Assembly: GCF_018409545.1 (NCBI RefSeq)
Contig: NZ_AP024563.1
Span: 223,501-287,500 of the forward strand
Reading direction: 5' to 3'
DNA: 64,000 nt
Source: Allochromatium tepidum
Lineage (GTDB): Bacteria; Pseudomonadota; Gammaproteobacteria; Chromatiales; Chromatiaceae
The notes beneath the pieces were generated by a model. It saw only the letters and a list, made by a program, of their open reading frames with translations. It had not been told where the DNA came from and did no database searches. Positions 38,625 through 47,809 of this stretch are shown in pieces (the first letter of the stretch is position 1; every line of letters begins with the position of its first letter). A program made the position numbers and the translations under genes.

Positions 38625-39395
38625 ATGCAATCCAAGGACCGTTTCACTGCGATCGTTCCGGCACTCATCGTCTGGGGGTTCGCCGGGGCGCTGTTCGGCG
38701 CGCTCTTCGCCGGCCTGCATCGGATCCTGCTGGTCATGGGGCTGACGGGATGGTTGCCGCTGGTCGTGGCCACCGCCGCCGCGTCCATGACGACCACGGC
38801 CTTTTATAGCGCGATGCCGGTCGCGCTGGTAGGCTCCATGGCCGGTGTCCTGGCCTCGATCGGCTATCTGATCGTCATCGGGCATGACATCGACCTGCTG
38901 ATGATCTCGGGTCTCGCGGCCGGGGCGGGTGTGGTGGCCGGTGGATTCTATTCCTGGATGGTAGCCGGCGGCAGTCGTCCATTGGCCGAGACGCTCACCG
39001 GACTGCTCACCGGGCTCCTGGCGGCGACGCTGCTGAGCCTGGCGCTGTGGTTGCTGGGCGAACCTGTCGGTGTGTTCGTGCTGGCCGCCGGTCTGGTCGC
39101 GCTGGCCGGAGCCCTGTTCGAGCTCTCCGAGCGCTGGCTGGTCCGGCTCGGCATCGCCTGGCTGCCGGGCGTCGTCTCCGCGCCTCTGGTGGCGGGGTTG
39201 GTCGCCGCTGTCGTGGCCGGAAGCATCTGGATTCTCGGCAGCACCACGGCGACCGTGCTGGATATGCGTACCCAGCAGGCGATCGCGCAGGTGTTGCACG
39301 ACATCCCGCCGGGCCTGCTGGGCGGGATGCTCGGCGGCTCCATGACCGGCATCGTGCTCAAGATCTTCGGCTTTCGTCTCGAAGACGAGATCTGA
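38625..39395 (+). CDS. polytopic membrane protein of unknown function
   Basis: From ATG 38625 the 256-residue product is almost wholly hydrophobic, with about seven predicted membrane segments (for example PALIVWGFAGALFGALFAGL and LTGLLTGLLAATLLSLALWL). Gly/Ala zippers are abundant and charges are few except at the ends (KDRF at the start, FRLEDEI at the end). I recognise no transporter signature. The upstream in-frame GTG at 38595 would add ten residues and is possible. It stands alone between a divergent unknown gene and a tiny membrane-protein gene. Confidence 0.65.
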   Translation: MQSKDRFTAIVPALIVWGFAGALFGALFAGLHRILLVMGLTGWLPLVVATAAASMTTTAFYSAMPVALVGSMAGVLASIGYLIVIGHDIDLLMISGLAAGAGVVAGGFYSWMVAGGSRPLAETLTGLLTGLLAATLLSLALWLLGEPVGVFVLAAGLVALAGALFELSERWLVRLGIAWLPGVVSAPLVAGLVAAVVAGSIWILGSTTATVLDMRTQQAIAQVLHDIPPGLLGGMLGGSMTGIVLKIFGFRLEDEI

Positions 39396-39532
39396 GCGTC
39401 GAGCGACCGGGCTCAAAGAATTGATTTTCTTATCGTAAGCCGCCAACGGGCGATATGGGATAATCCGATGTCCGGTCCGACGCTCGGTTCGGACGCAGTG
39501 CTCTTCTTCAACGCCAACAAGAGGAAACGCGC

Positions 39533-39661
39533 ATGGTTCAGATATTGATCGGGATCGCGATCGGCATCGTGATCGGTTGGAATTGGCCGCAGCCGGCCTG
39601 GGCGCGCGCACTCCAGGCCCGTTTCGTCAAGCTGGTGCGTATCCCCGAAAAGCACGACTGA
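39533..39661 (+). CDS. 42-residue single-pass membrane protein
   Basis: A short frame with an AAGAGGA ribosome site seven bases before its ATG encodes a hydrophobic helix (VQILIGIAIGIVIGWNWPQ) and a basic tail (RFVKLVRIPEKHD). The Gly-Ile repeat and Trp boundary are typical of real small membrane proteins. Function is unknown. It precedes acnD by 124 bases on the same strand. Confidence 0.5.
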   Translation: MVQILIGIAIGIVIGWNWPQPAWARALQARFVKLVRIPEKHD

Positions 39662-39785
39662 ACCACTCCTGGGCCGCGTCTCGACCCGTCCCGCTCACGG
39701 CACGCGACTCCGGATCCAGTCGCGGTCGCTGGCGTTCCCGATTGGCGCGGCTCAGTGATCTCACATCAAAAGAACCAGAGCCTCG

Positions 39786-42377
39786 ATGAATACCACCAAC
39801 CGCAAGCCCCTGCCTGGAACCGACCTGGACTATTTCGATGCCCGCGCCGCCATCGAAGCGATCGCGCCCGGCGCCTATGACGGACTGCCCTATACCGCGC
39901 GCGTGCTGGCCGAGAATCTGGTCCGGCGCTGCGATCCGGCGATCCTGAGCGATTCGCTCCGGCAGATCGTCGAGTGCAAGCGCGAGCGAGATTTCCCCTG
40001 GTTCCCGGCGCGCGTGGTCTGTCACGACATCCTGGGCCAGACCGCGCTGGTCGATCTGGCCGGTCTGCGCGATGCCATCGCCGATCAGGGCGGTGATCCG
40101 GCCAAGGTCAATCCGGTGGTGCCGGTGCAGCTCGTCGTCGACCATTCGCTGGCGGTCGAGTACGGGGGCTATGATCCCGACGCCTTCGCCAAGAATCGCG
40201 CCATCGAGGATCGGCGCAACGAGGATCGCTTCCACTTCATCGAGTGGACCAGGCTGGCCTTCGACAATGTCGACGTGATCCCGGCCGGCAACGGCATCAT
40301 GCATCAGATCAACCTGGAGCGGATGAGTCCGGTGATCCAGGCTCGGGACGGCGTGGCCTTCCCCGATACCCTGGTCGGCACCGACAGCCATACTCCGCAT
40401 GTCGATGCGCTTGGCGTGATCGCCATCGGCGTCGGCGGGCTGGAGGCCGAGAACGTGATGCTGGGGCGTGCGTCCTGGATGCGTCTGCCTGAGATCGTCG
40501 GTGTCGAACTGACGGGCCGGCCGCAACCGGGCATCACCGCGACCGACGTGGTGCTGGCCCTGACCGAGTTCCTGCGCAAGGAAAAGGTCGTCGGGGCCTA
40601 TCTCGAATTCCACGGCGAGGGAGCGGCGGCGCTGACCATCGGGGACCGCGCCAGCATCTCCAATATGTGCCCGGAGTATGGCGCCACGGCGGCGCTCTTC
40701 CACATCGATGCTCAGACGATCGACTATCTGCGACTGACCGGCCGCGACGATGCACAGGTCAAGTTGGTCGAGACCTACGCCAAGCAGACCGGACTCTGGG
40801 CCGACACGCTGAAGAACGCCCGTTACGAGCGCACTCTGAAATTCGACCTGTCGAGCGTGGTCCGCAACCTCGCCGGTCCTTCCAGCCCACATGCGCGCGT
40901 GGCGACCGCCGATCTCGCCGCCAAGGGCATCGCCGGCCAGTGGGACGAGGTTCCGGGCCGGATGCCGGATGGCGCCGTCATCATCGCCGCCATCACCAGT
41001 TGCACCAACACCAGCAACCCGCGCAACGTCATCGCCGCCGGTCTGCTGGCGCGCAACGCCAACCGGCTCGGACTGACGCGCAAGCCCTGGGTCAAGAGCT
41101 CGCTCGCGCCCGGTTCCAAGACCGTGCCCCTGTATCTGGAGCAGGCCGGGCTGCTGTCGGAGCTGGAACGGCTCGGCTTCGGTATCGTCGGTTTCGCCTG
41201 CACCACCTGCAACGGCATGTCCGGCGCACTCGATCCCAAGATCCGGCAGGAGATCATCGACCGCGATCTCTATGCGACCGCCGTGCTCTCGGGCAACCGC
41301 AACTTCGACGGCCGCATCCATCCCTATGCCAAGCAGGCGTTCCTGGCCTCGCCGCCGCTGGTCGTCGCCTATGCCATCGCCGGCACCATCCGCTTCGACA
41401 TCGAGAAGGACGTGCTCGCCGTGGTCGACGGCAAGGAGATCCGGTTGAAGGACATCTGGCCGTCGGACGACGAGATCGACGCCGTCGTTGCCGCCAGCGT
41501 CAAACCGGAGCAGTTCCGCCAGGTCTACGAGCCGATGTTCGCTGTCCGGGTCGAGACCGGCGAGAAGGTGAGTCCGCTCTACGACTGGCGTCCGCAGAGC
41601 ACCTACATCCGCCGTCCGCCCTACTGGGAAGGCGCGCTGGCCGGTGAGCGCACGCTCAAGGGACTGCGTCCGCTGGCGGTGCTGGGCGACAACATCACCA
41701 CCGACCATCTCTCGCCGTCGAACGCCATCCTGCCCGACAGTGCGGCGGGCGAATACCTGGCCAAGATGGGCCTGCCGGAAGAGGACCTCAATTCCTATGC
41801 CACCCATCGCGGCGACCATCTGACCGCCCAGCGCGCGACCTTCGCCAATCCGAAGCTCATCAACGAGATGGCCGTGGTCGACGGACAGGTCAAGCAGGGT
41901 TCGCTGGCGCGGGTCGAGCCGGACGGCACGGTCATGCGCATGTGGGAGGCGATCGAGACCTACATGGAGCGCCGTCAGCCGCTCATCATCATTGCCGGCG
42001 CCGACTATGGTCAGGGTTCATCGCGCGACTGGGCGGCCAAGGGCGTGCGTCTGGCCGGGGTCGAGGTCATCGTCGCCGAGGGCTTCGAGCGCATCCACCG
42101 TACCAACCTGATCGGCATGGGCGTGCTGCCGCTGGAGTTCAAGCCGGGCGTCAACCGCAAGACGCTCGGCATCGACGGTACCGAGACCTATGACGTCATC
42201 GGCGAGCGTCGTCCGCGCGCCGATCTGACCCTGGTCATCCAGCGCCGGAACGGCGAGCGCGTCGAGGTGCCCGTGACCTGCCGGCTCGATACCGCCGAGG
42301 AGGTCTCGATCTACGAGGCCGGCGGCGTGCTGCAACGTTTCGCGCAGGACTTCCTGGAATCGACCAAGGCGGCTTGA
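39786..42377 (+). CDS. acnD: Fe/S-dependent 2-methylcitrate dehydratase
   Basis: AcnD dehydrates 2-methylcitrate to an isomer of 2-methylaconitate, which PrpF then converts to the cis form for hydration. The 863-residue aconitase-fold protein has the cluster Cys in ITSCTNTSNPRNV and the pair in FACTTCNGMSGALDPK, the substrate loop VGTDSHTPHVDALGVIAIGVGG, and the C-terminal swivel motif YGQGSSRDWAAKGVRLAGV. The immediately following prpF marks it as AcnD rather than AcnA. It is cytosolic. Confidence 0.94.
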   Translation: MNTTNRKPLPGTDLDYFDARAAIEAIAPGAYDGLPYTARVLAENLVRRCDPAILSDSLRQIVECKRERDFPWFPARVVCHDILGQTALVDLAGLRDAIADQGGDPAKVNPVVPVQLVVDHSLAVEYGGYDPDAFAKNRAIEDRRNEDRFHFIEWTRLAFDNVDVIPAGNGIMHQINLERMSPVIQARDGVAFPDTLVGTDSHTPHVDALGVIAIGVGGLEAENVMLGRASWMRLPEIVGVELTGRPQPGITATDVVLALTEFLRKEKVVGAYLEFHGEGAAALTIGDRASISNMCPEYGATAALFHIDAQTIDYLRLTGRDDAQVKLVETYAKQTGLWADTLKNARYERTLKFDLSSVVRNLAGPSSPHARVATADLAAKGIAGQWDEVPGRMPDGAVIIAAITSCTNTSNPRNVIAAGLLARNANRLGLTRKPWVKSSLAPGSKTVPLYLEQAGLLSELERLGFGIVGFACTTCNGMSGALDPKIRQEIIDRDLYATAVLSGNRNFDGRIHPYAKQAFLASPPLVVAYAIAGTIRFDIEKDVLAVVDGKEIRLKDIWPSDDEIDAVVAASVKPEQFRQVYEPMFAVRVETGEKVSPLYDWRPQSTYIRRPPYWEGALAGERTLKGLRPLAVLGDNITTDHLSPSNAILPDSAAGEYLAKMGLPEEDLNSYATHRGDHLTAQRATFANPKLINEMAVVDGQVKQGSLARVEPDGTVMRMWEAIETYMERRQPLIIIAGADYGQGSSRDWAAKGVRLAGVEVIVAEGFERIHRTNLIGMGVLPLEFKPGVNRKTLGIDGTETYDVIGERRPRADLTLVIQRRNGERVEVPVTCRLDTAEEVSIYEAGGVLQRFAQDFLESTKAA

Positions 42378-42385
42378 GAACAGAT

Positions 42386-42410
42386 CCCCTCTCTCCGAGC
42401 GGGAGAGGGG
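42386..42410. repeat. REP-like palindrome, copy 1
   Basis: CCCCTCTC and GAGAGGGG flank a nine-base centre in the acnD-prpF gap. Nearly the same palindrome occurs at 43733-43755 and 55710-55734, always between genes. Confidence 0.65.
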
Positions 42411-42443
42411 AAACAGCGCCACAGTGTTGCGGAACCCCATTCA

Positions 42444-43637
42444 ATGAGCCACAAACCCCAAATCAAGATCCCCGCCACCTACATGCGCGGCGGGACCAGC
42501 AAGGGCGTCTTCTTCCGGCTGCCGGACCTGCCCGAGCCCTGCCAAGTACCGGGCGCGGCGCGTGATGCGCTACTGCTGCGCGTCATCGGCAGCCCCGATC
42601 CTTACGGCAAACAGATCGACGGCATGGGCGGGGCGACCTCCAGCACCAGCAAGACCGTCATCCTCGCCAAGAGCAGTCGGCCGGACCACGATGTCGACTA
42701 TCTCTTCGGTCAGGTGTCGATCGACACCGCCTTCGTCGACTGGAGCGGCAATTGCGGCAACCTGTCGGCGGCGGTCGGCTCGTTCGCCATCGCCTCCCGG
42801 TTGGTCGATGCCGACCGCCTCCCGCAGAACGGCCTGGCGACCGTGCGGATTTGGCAGGCCAACATCGGCAAGACCATCATCGCGCACGTCCCCATCACCG
42901 ACGGCGAGGTGCAGGAGACCGGCGACTTCGAGCTCGACGGCGTGACCTTCCCGGCCGCCGAGGTGCAGCTCGAATTCCTCGATCCGGCCGACGAGGGTGA
43001 AGGGGAGGGCGGCGGCGCCATGTTCCCGACCGGCCATCTGGTCGACGACCTCGACGTGCCCGGCGTCGGCACGCTCAGGGCGACCCTGATCAACGCCGGC
43101 ATCCCGACCATCTTCGTCGAGGCCGAGGCGATCGGTTATACCGGCACCGAGTTGCAGGACGCCATCAACGGCGATCCCAAGGCGCTGGCCATGTTCGAGA
43201 CCATCCGCGCCCATGGTGCGCTGCGCATGGGGCTGATCAATGACATCAGCGAGGCGGCGACCCGTCAGCACACGCCCAAGGTCGCCTTCGTCGCCCCGCC
43301 GACCGACTATGTGGCCTCAAGCGGCAAGCCGGTCGCGGCGAGCGAGATCGATCTGTGCGTGCGTGCGCTCTCGATGGGCAAGCTGCATCACGCCATGATG
43401 GGCACGGCGGCAGTGGCCATCGGCACGGCGGCGGCCATCCCCGGAACGCTCGTCAATCTCGCCGCCGGCGGTGGCGAGCGCACGGCGGTGCGTTTCGGCC
43501 ATCCCTCGGGAACCCTGCGGGTCGGCGCCGAGGCGCGGCTGATCGCCGGCAACTGGACCGTGACCAAGGCCATCATGAGCCGTAGCGCGCGGGTGATCAT
43601 GGAAGGCTGGGTGCGCGTGCCTGGGGATGCGTTCTGA
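42444..43637 (+). CDS. prpF: 2-methylaconitate cis-trans isomerase
   Basis: PrpF isomerises the AcnD product and is required for the AcnD-dependent methylcitrate cycle. The 397-residue protein has the family start IKIPATYMRGGTSKGVFFR, the conserved GGATSSTSKTVILAKSS, the catalytic-region DWSGNCGNLSAAVGSFAI with its Cys, and PSGTLRVGAEARL near the end. It has the diaminopimelate-epimerase-like fold in known members. It follows acnD by 66 bases, with a REP-like palindrome between the two. Confidence 0.96.
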   Translation: MSHKPQIKIPATYMRGGTSKGVFFRLPDLPEPCQVPGAARDALLLRVIGSPDPYGKQIDGMGGATSSTSKTVILAKSSRPDHDVDYLFGQVSIDTAFVDWSGNCGNLSAAVGSFAIASRLVDADRLPQNGLATVRIWQANIGKTIIAHVPITDGEVQETGDFELDGVTFPAAEVQLEFLDPADEGEGEGGGAMFPTGHLVDDLDVPGVGTLRATLINAGIPTIFVEAEAIGYTGTELQDAINGDPKALAMFETIRAHGALRMGLINDISEAATRQHTPKVAFVAPPTDYVASSGKPVAASEIDLCVRALSMGKLHHAMMGTAAVAIGTAAAIPGTLVNLAAGGGERTAVRFGHPSGTLRVGAEARLIAGNWTVTKAIMSRSARVIMEGWVRVPGDAF

Positions 43638-43732
43638 GCGATCGCTCATGAGCGAGGCGGCCCCAAAGGCTGATGCGAAGAGTCCCAGATAGACGCCGAG
43701 ATCATTCACCGACAACGGTCACACCTACAGTT

Positions 43733-43755
43733 CCTCTCCCCTGGCGGGAGAGGGG
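43733..43755. repeat. REP-like palindrome, copy 2
   Basis: CCTCTCCC, then CTGGC, then GGGAGAGG, extended on the right by GGTTGGGGAGAGGGGG, lies between the convergent prpF and msr genes. Confidence 0.65.
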
Positions 43756-43792
43756 TTGGGGAGAGGGGGAATGCAGATAACAGAAGGTTCAA

Positions 43793-45139
43793 TCAATATC
43801 CGGGATCGGGCACGAAGCTGAGCACACGGCTATTGATACAGTAGCGCTTCCGGGTCGGCGGCGGCCCGTCCTCGAAGACGTGCCCCAGGTGGATGCCGGA
43901 ACTCGCGCTGCGCACCTCCACGCGCCGCATCCCATGACTCCTGTCCTCGTGGAAGGTGATGGCCCCATCGACCGGATCGAAGAAGCTCGGCCAGCCGCTG
44001 CCGCTCTCGAACTTGGTTTCACTGCGAAACAGCGCCGCGCCCGTGATCGGATCGACGAAGGTTCCGGGACGCTTCTCATCCAGCAGTGAACCGGTGAAGG
44101 CCCGCTCCGTGCCCTGCTCGAAAGCGATCCGGCGCTGTTCGAGGGTGAGGATCTGCCCGCCGAGCCAGGCCCAGAAGCGCGCCGCGTCACCATCATAGCC
44201 GGTATAGCGCGAGACCTCGCGACCGTCCTCGAACAGCACCAGCGTCGGCGTGGCGAACAGCGCCTTCTCCAGCGTCCAGCCGCTTGGTGCGCTGAAACTC
44301 AGACTGCGCGCGACCGGAACAGGAGACTGCCAGTGATCCAGCACCTCGGCTTTGAATTGCTTGCAGGCGCCACAGTACTCCGCCTCGAACATCACCAACT
44401 GTCGCGCGCGTTCCAGGGTCGCGCCATCCAGGGGGGCGGGGGAGAGCGGCCCGGCGGCCTCATCTACACCTGACGCCGTGCCCGGATAGGCGACGCCCGT
44501 CCCGCCGAGTCCGCAGTAGCCGCGCGGATTCTTGCGCAGATAGTCCTGATGCTCCTCTTCGGCGCGGAAATAGGCCGACAGCGGAGCGATCTCTGTGGTG
44601 ATGGTGCCGCGTCCGGCCTGCGTGAGCGCCGCCTGATAGCGTGCGCGCGTGTGTTCGGCCACGGCGGCCTGCTCGGGACTGTTGGTATAGACGGCGCTGC
44701 GGTAGTTGCTGCCGACATCATTGCCCTGACGGTCGCCCTGGGTCGGATCATGGCTTTCCCAGAACCTCGCCAGCACCTGTTCCAGGCTGACGCGCGCCGG
44801 ATCGAAACGCACCTTCACGACCTCGGCGTGATTGCGTTTCTCGCCGGCGCCGCGCCACCGGGCGCGCTCGTGGGCGATGATGGCCTCATAGGTGCCTTCG
44901 ATCTCGCCGTTGGCATAGCCGCTCTCGACATCGATGACTCCGGGCAGTTCGCCCATGCGCTTCTCCGCCCCCCAGAAGCAGCCCATGCCCAGGACGATGG
45001 TATCGACCGCCGGTTCCGGATCGACGCCTGATGGAACCCGAGCGGTGTTCTGGGCGGCCGCGGCCTGACCGTCCGTTCCGGTATGCAGGAGCGCGCTCAA
45101 TCCCAGTGCGGTGAGCGGCCAGCGGTGTGTCTGTTTCAT
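43793..45139 (-). CDS. msrAB: MsrA-thioredoxin-MsrB fusion, methionine sulfoxide reductase
   Basis: The 448-residue protein repairs both S- and R-methionine sulfoxides. After a short signal-like N-terminus (LTALGLSALLHTGTDGQA) comes MsrA with the nucleophile Cys54 in GMGCFWGAEKR (about 45-210). A thioredoxin-like middle domain (about 240-345) has a CGAC pair at 256-259, and a C-terminal MsrB (about 350-448) has FESGSGWPSFFDPVDGAI and the catalytic Cys in RYCINS at about 434. The CxxC zinc motifs of many MsrB proteins are absent. The Neisseria-type protein places thioredoxin first; here it lies between the two reductases. Export to the periplasm is likely but uncertain. Confidence 0.92.
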   Translation of the reverse strand: MKQTHRWPLTALGLSALLHTGTDGQAAAAQNTARVPSGVDPEPAVDTIVLGMGCFWGAEKRMGELPGVIDVESGYANGEIEGTYEAIIAHERARWRGAGEKRNHAEVVKVRFDPARVSLEQVLARFWESHDPTQGDRQGNDVGSNYRSAVYTNSPEQAAVAEHTRARYQAALTQAGRGTITTEIAPLSAYFRAEEEHQDYLRKNPRGYCGLGGTGVAYPGTASGVDEAAGPLSPAPLDGATLERARQLVMFEAEYCGACKQFKAEVLDHWQSPVPVARSLSFSAPSGWTLEKALFATPTLVLFEDGREVSRYTGYDGDAARFWAWLGGQILTLEQRRIAFEQGTERAFTGSLLDEKRPGTFVDPITGAALFRSETKFESGSGWPSFFDPVDGAITFHEDRSHGMRRVEVRSASSGIHLGHVFEDGPPPTRKRYCINSRVLSFVPDPGY

Positions 45140-45671
45140 GATGCGATCGACCCTGTTGTGCGTGCGGGTGACGGACTATTGGGTCGGAACGGCTTGTCTG
45201 CAATCCTCGACATGGGCATGTCCATCGGTTGCGAGCCGGCTCAAGCCGTGGTGTTGACCTGGCCGCCGACACCATCGGGCAAGGCCGCCGTGGGCGTCGG
45301 CAGAGTGGATGAATCGAATGCAAGGGTGCGATCGGATCTCGGCGCCAATGGCGTGCCGAACGGGGCACCATCCTATTGGTTAACGGCCGGATGCCTCTCG
45401 TCTGGATGCATGGACGTCACTTCATCAACCGAGCGAGGTCGATAGGCACCCGAATCATCATGTACTGACCGGACGGTGGCCGAACCGTCCGGTGTTTCGA
45501 GTGTCGTCAGAGGGTCCGGAAAGATGAGGCGCTTCCTTGCGAGGCGGATTCTCGTGCTCCCTGCCGCGCCGGCCGTTGCTCTGCCGTCCATGGCCTTGCA
45601 CCGAAACGGCCATTCCCCCATCTCCTGTCCATGCCCGCGCCGCACGCGCCCAGACAACCCCGAGATCCGAC
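45140..45671. other. 532-base intergenic region with one strong inverted repeat
   Basis: No convincing gene was found between divergent msrAB and the SOUL-type gene. The only clear structure is at 45468-45493: ACCGGACGGT and ACCGTCCGGT around a six-base centre, followed by GTTTCGAG. The frames here are short and have poor codon structure on both strands. Promoters for both flanking genes must lie here. Confidence 0.6.
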
Positions 45672-46343
45672 ATGACCCGACCCACGACCCGGACGGCCCG
45701 CGCCTTGCTCGGCACCGTCCTGCTGCTTTCAGGAGCCTTCGCCATGGCCACCGAGGAACCGCAATACCAGATCCTCCGGACGACCGAGGACTACGAGCTG
45801 CGCCTCTACGATCCCTATCGGGTCGCCGAGGTCGAGGTGCGGGGCGACTTCGAGAAGGTCGGTTCGGAAGCCTTCAGGATCCTGGCCGGCTACATCTTCG
45901 GCGACAACCGGGGCGAGACGAAGATGGCCATGACCGCGCCGGTCAGCCAGCGTCCGGCTGAGACGACGCGCGAGCAGGCCGGCACGCGCCTGGAGATGAC
46001 CGCTCCCGTCAGCCAACGTCCGGCAGGCACCGAGTCGGACTCCGATTCCGACGCCTACGTCATCAGCTTCGTCATGCCCCAGTCCTTCAGCCTGGACGCG
46101 CTGCCCCGGCCCAACAACCCGCGTATCCGGCTGCGTGAGGAACCGGCCGGGCGCGTGGCCGCACGCCGCTACTCCGGCTCCTGGAGCGAGTCGCGCTACC
46201 GTGAGGAGGAACGGCATCTGCTCGAGGCCTTGCGGCGCGACGGACTCCAGCCGCGCGGTACGCCGATCTATGCCCGCTACAATTCGCCGTTCTCGCTGCC
46301 GATGCTCCGGCGCAACGAGATCCTGGTGCCTGTGGCGGACTGA
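45672..46343 (+). CDS. SOUL-family haem-binding protein, exported
   Basis: The 223-residue protein has a signal peptide (ALLGTVLLLSGAFAMATEE) and a SOUL/HBP domain: YQILRTTEDYELRLYDPYRV near residue 32, then KMAMTAPVSQRP, and the conserved ARRYSGSWSESRYREE and PIYARYNSPFSLPMLRRNEI. The segment MTAPVSQRPA occurs twice (about residues 90 and 115), a short internal duplication. SOUL proteins bind haem or related tetrapyrroles; the bacterial role is unclear. The start at 45672 puts the signal at the N-terminus. The 287 bases downstream hold no clear gene. Confidence 0.87.
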   Translation: MTRPTTRTARALLGTVLLLSGAFAMATEEPQYQILRTTEDYELRLYDPYRVAEVEVRGDFEKVGSEAFRILAGYIFGDNRGETKMAMTAPVSQRPAETTREQAGTRLEMTAPVSQRPAGTESDSDSDAYVISFVMPQSFSLDALPRPNNPRIRLREEPAGRVAARRYSGSWSESRYREEERHLLEALRRDGLQPRGTPIYARYNSPFSLPMLRRNEILVPVAD

Positions 46344-46570
46344 CTCCGCTTTGGTAGATACACCCTCACTCAGAAATGAGTGTGTATAGGTCGGCGCTTG
46401 TTAGTCGGCGTCAGCATAAAAGTATCGGTCGGACAGTTGCTTTACAAGCTGGGGCTGACCGACAAGGCGGCGCGAACCCGATTTCTGAAGTCGATCCACG
46501 GTTTGCGAGCAGTCGGGATGGGGGGCGATAAACGCCTGATTTTTTGAGACTTGACAGGTATCTGTGTTCG

Positions 46571-46620
46571 TCCGCGAATGATGGCTGTGACCGATCGGTA
46601 AAGCGCAGCTCATTCGCGGA
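46571..46620. repeat. structured 50-base inverted repeat downstream of prpC
   Basis: TCCGCGAATGA at 46571-46581 and TCATTCGCGGA at 46610-46620 are perfect inverted repeats; within the 28-base loop lie GCTG/CAGC and the palindrome ACCGATCGGT. The element lies ten bases past the prpC stop. There is no T-run, so it may protect the mRNA end or bind a protein. Confidence 0.6.
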
Positions 46621-46630
46621 CTCTGCCCGA

Positions 46631-47779
46631 TCAGCGTGCCTCGATCGGCACCCAGCTCAGATTTTCCGGCCCGACATAGTTGGCGCTCGGGCGGATGATC
46701 TTGCCGTCCTGGCGCTGCTCGATCACGTGCGCGACCCAACCCGTGGTGCGCGAGATGACGAAGATCGGCGTGAACAGCGGGGTCGGAACACCCATCTGTG
46801 CATAGGACACGGCCGAGAACCAGTCGAGGTTGGGGAACATCTTCTTGAGTTCCCACATGACGCTTTCGAGCCGGTCGGCCACGTCGAACATGCGCCGGTC
46901 GCCGTTGATGTTCGACAGACGCTCGGCGACGGCCTTGATGACCTTGTTGCGCGGGTCCGAGATCGTGTAGACCGGATGACCGAAGCCGATGATGATCTCC
47001 TTGCGCGCCACCCGCTCGCGGATGTCGGCCTCGGCCTCGTCGGCGGTGGCGTAGCGTTCCTGGATCTCGCAGGCGGCCTCGTTGGCCCCGCCGTGCTTGG
47101 GACCGCGTAGCGCACCGATGGCGCCGCTGATGGCCGAGTACATGTCCGAGTTGGTGCCGGCGATCACGCGCGCGGTGAAGGTCGAGGCGTTGAACTCGTG
47201 CTCGGCGTAGAGGATGAGCGAGGTGTGCATGGCGCGCACCCATTCCTCGGACGGCTTCTCGCCGTGCAGCAGGTGTAGGAAGTGACCGCCGATGGTGTCG
47301 TCGTCGGTCTCGACCTCGATGCGCCGGCCGTGATGGGCGAAGTGATACCAGTACAGCAGCATCGAGCCGAAGCAGGCGATGAGCCGGTCGCCGATCTCGC
47401 GCGCGGCGGCCACCGGCATGTCGTCGCGTTCCGGCTCCAGGGTGCCGAGCAGCGAACAGCCGATCCGCAGCACGTCCATCGGATGCGCGGTGGAGGCCGG
47501 GATCTGTTCCAGCGCAGTCTTGACCGCCGCCGGCAGACCGCGCATGGACTTGAGCTTGCGCTTGTACGCCTCCAGTTCGGCGCGGGTCGGCAGACGCTCG
47601 TGGATGAGCAGATGCGCGACCTCCTCGAACTCGGCCTGATCGGCGAAATCGAGGATGTCATAGCCGCGATAGTGCAGGTCGTTGCCGGTGAGGCCGACGG
47701 TGCAGATGGCGGTGTTGCCGGCGACGGTGCCGGAGAGGGCGACCGACTTCTTCGGCTTGGGCTGGTGGGTCTCGGTCAT
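46631..47779 (-). CDS. prpC: 2-methylcitrate synthase
   Basis: PrpC condenses propionyl-CoA with oxaloacetate to 2-methylcitrate. The 382-residue protein starts with [20 protein letters not shown] and [15 protein letters not shown], the signature of methylcitrate synthases. The citrate-synthase catalytic residues are in [28 protein letters not shown] and [13 protein letters not shown]. It is cytosolic. It is the last gene of the gntR-prpB-prpC operon, 30 bases after prpB, and is followed by a structured inverted repeat. Confidence 0.96.
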   Translation of the reverse strand: MTETHQPKPKKSVALSGTVAGNTAICTVGLTGNDLHYRGYDILDFADQAEFEEVAHLLIHERLPTRAELEAYKRKLKSMRGLPAAVKTALEQIPASTAHPMDVLRIGCSLLGTLEPERDDMPVAAAREIGDRLIACFGSMLLYWYHFAHHGRRIEVETDDDTIGGHFLHLLHGEKPSEEWVRAMHTSLILYAEHEFNASTFTARVIAGTNSDMYSAISGAIGALRGPKHGGANEAACEIQERYATADEAEADIRERVARKEIIIGFGHPVYTISDPRNKVIKAVAERLSNINGDRRMFDVADRLESVMWELKKMFPNLDWFSAVSYAQMGVPTPLFTPIFVISRTTGWVAHVIEQRQDGKIIRPSANYVGPENLSWVPIEAR

Positions 47780-47809
47780 CGTTTCCTCGCTTGTTTTTCT
47801 AGAACGGTC

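Noticed and set aside
42386..42410. Considered as a possible CRISPR repeat because of repeated palindromes elsewhere
   Set aside because: The copies are kilobases apart with no regular spacers and no cas genes; they fit REP-like elements.
46344..46630. Short frames on both strands between the SOUL gene and prpC
   Set aside because: The plus frame containing LLYKLGLTDKAARTRFLKSI and a minus frame are mutually exclusive, lack starts with ribosome sites, and match no family I know.
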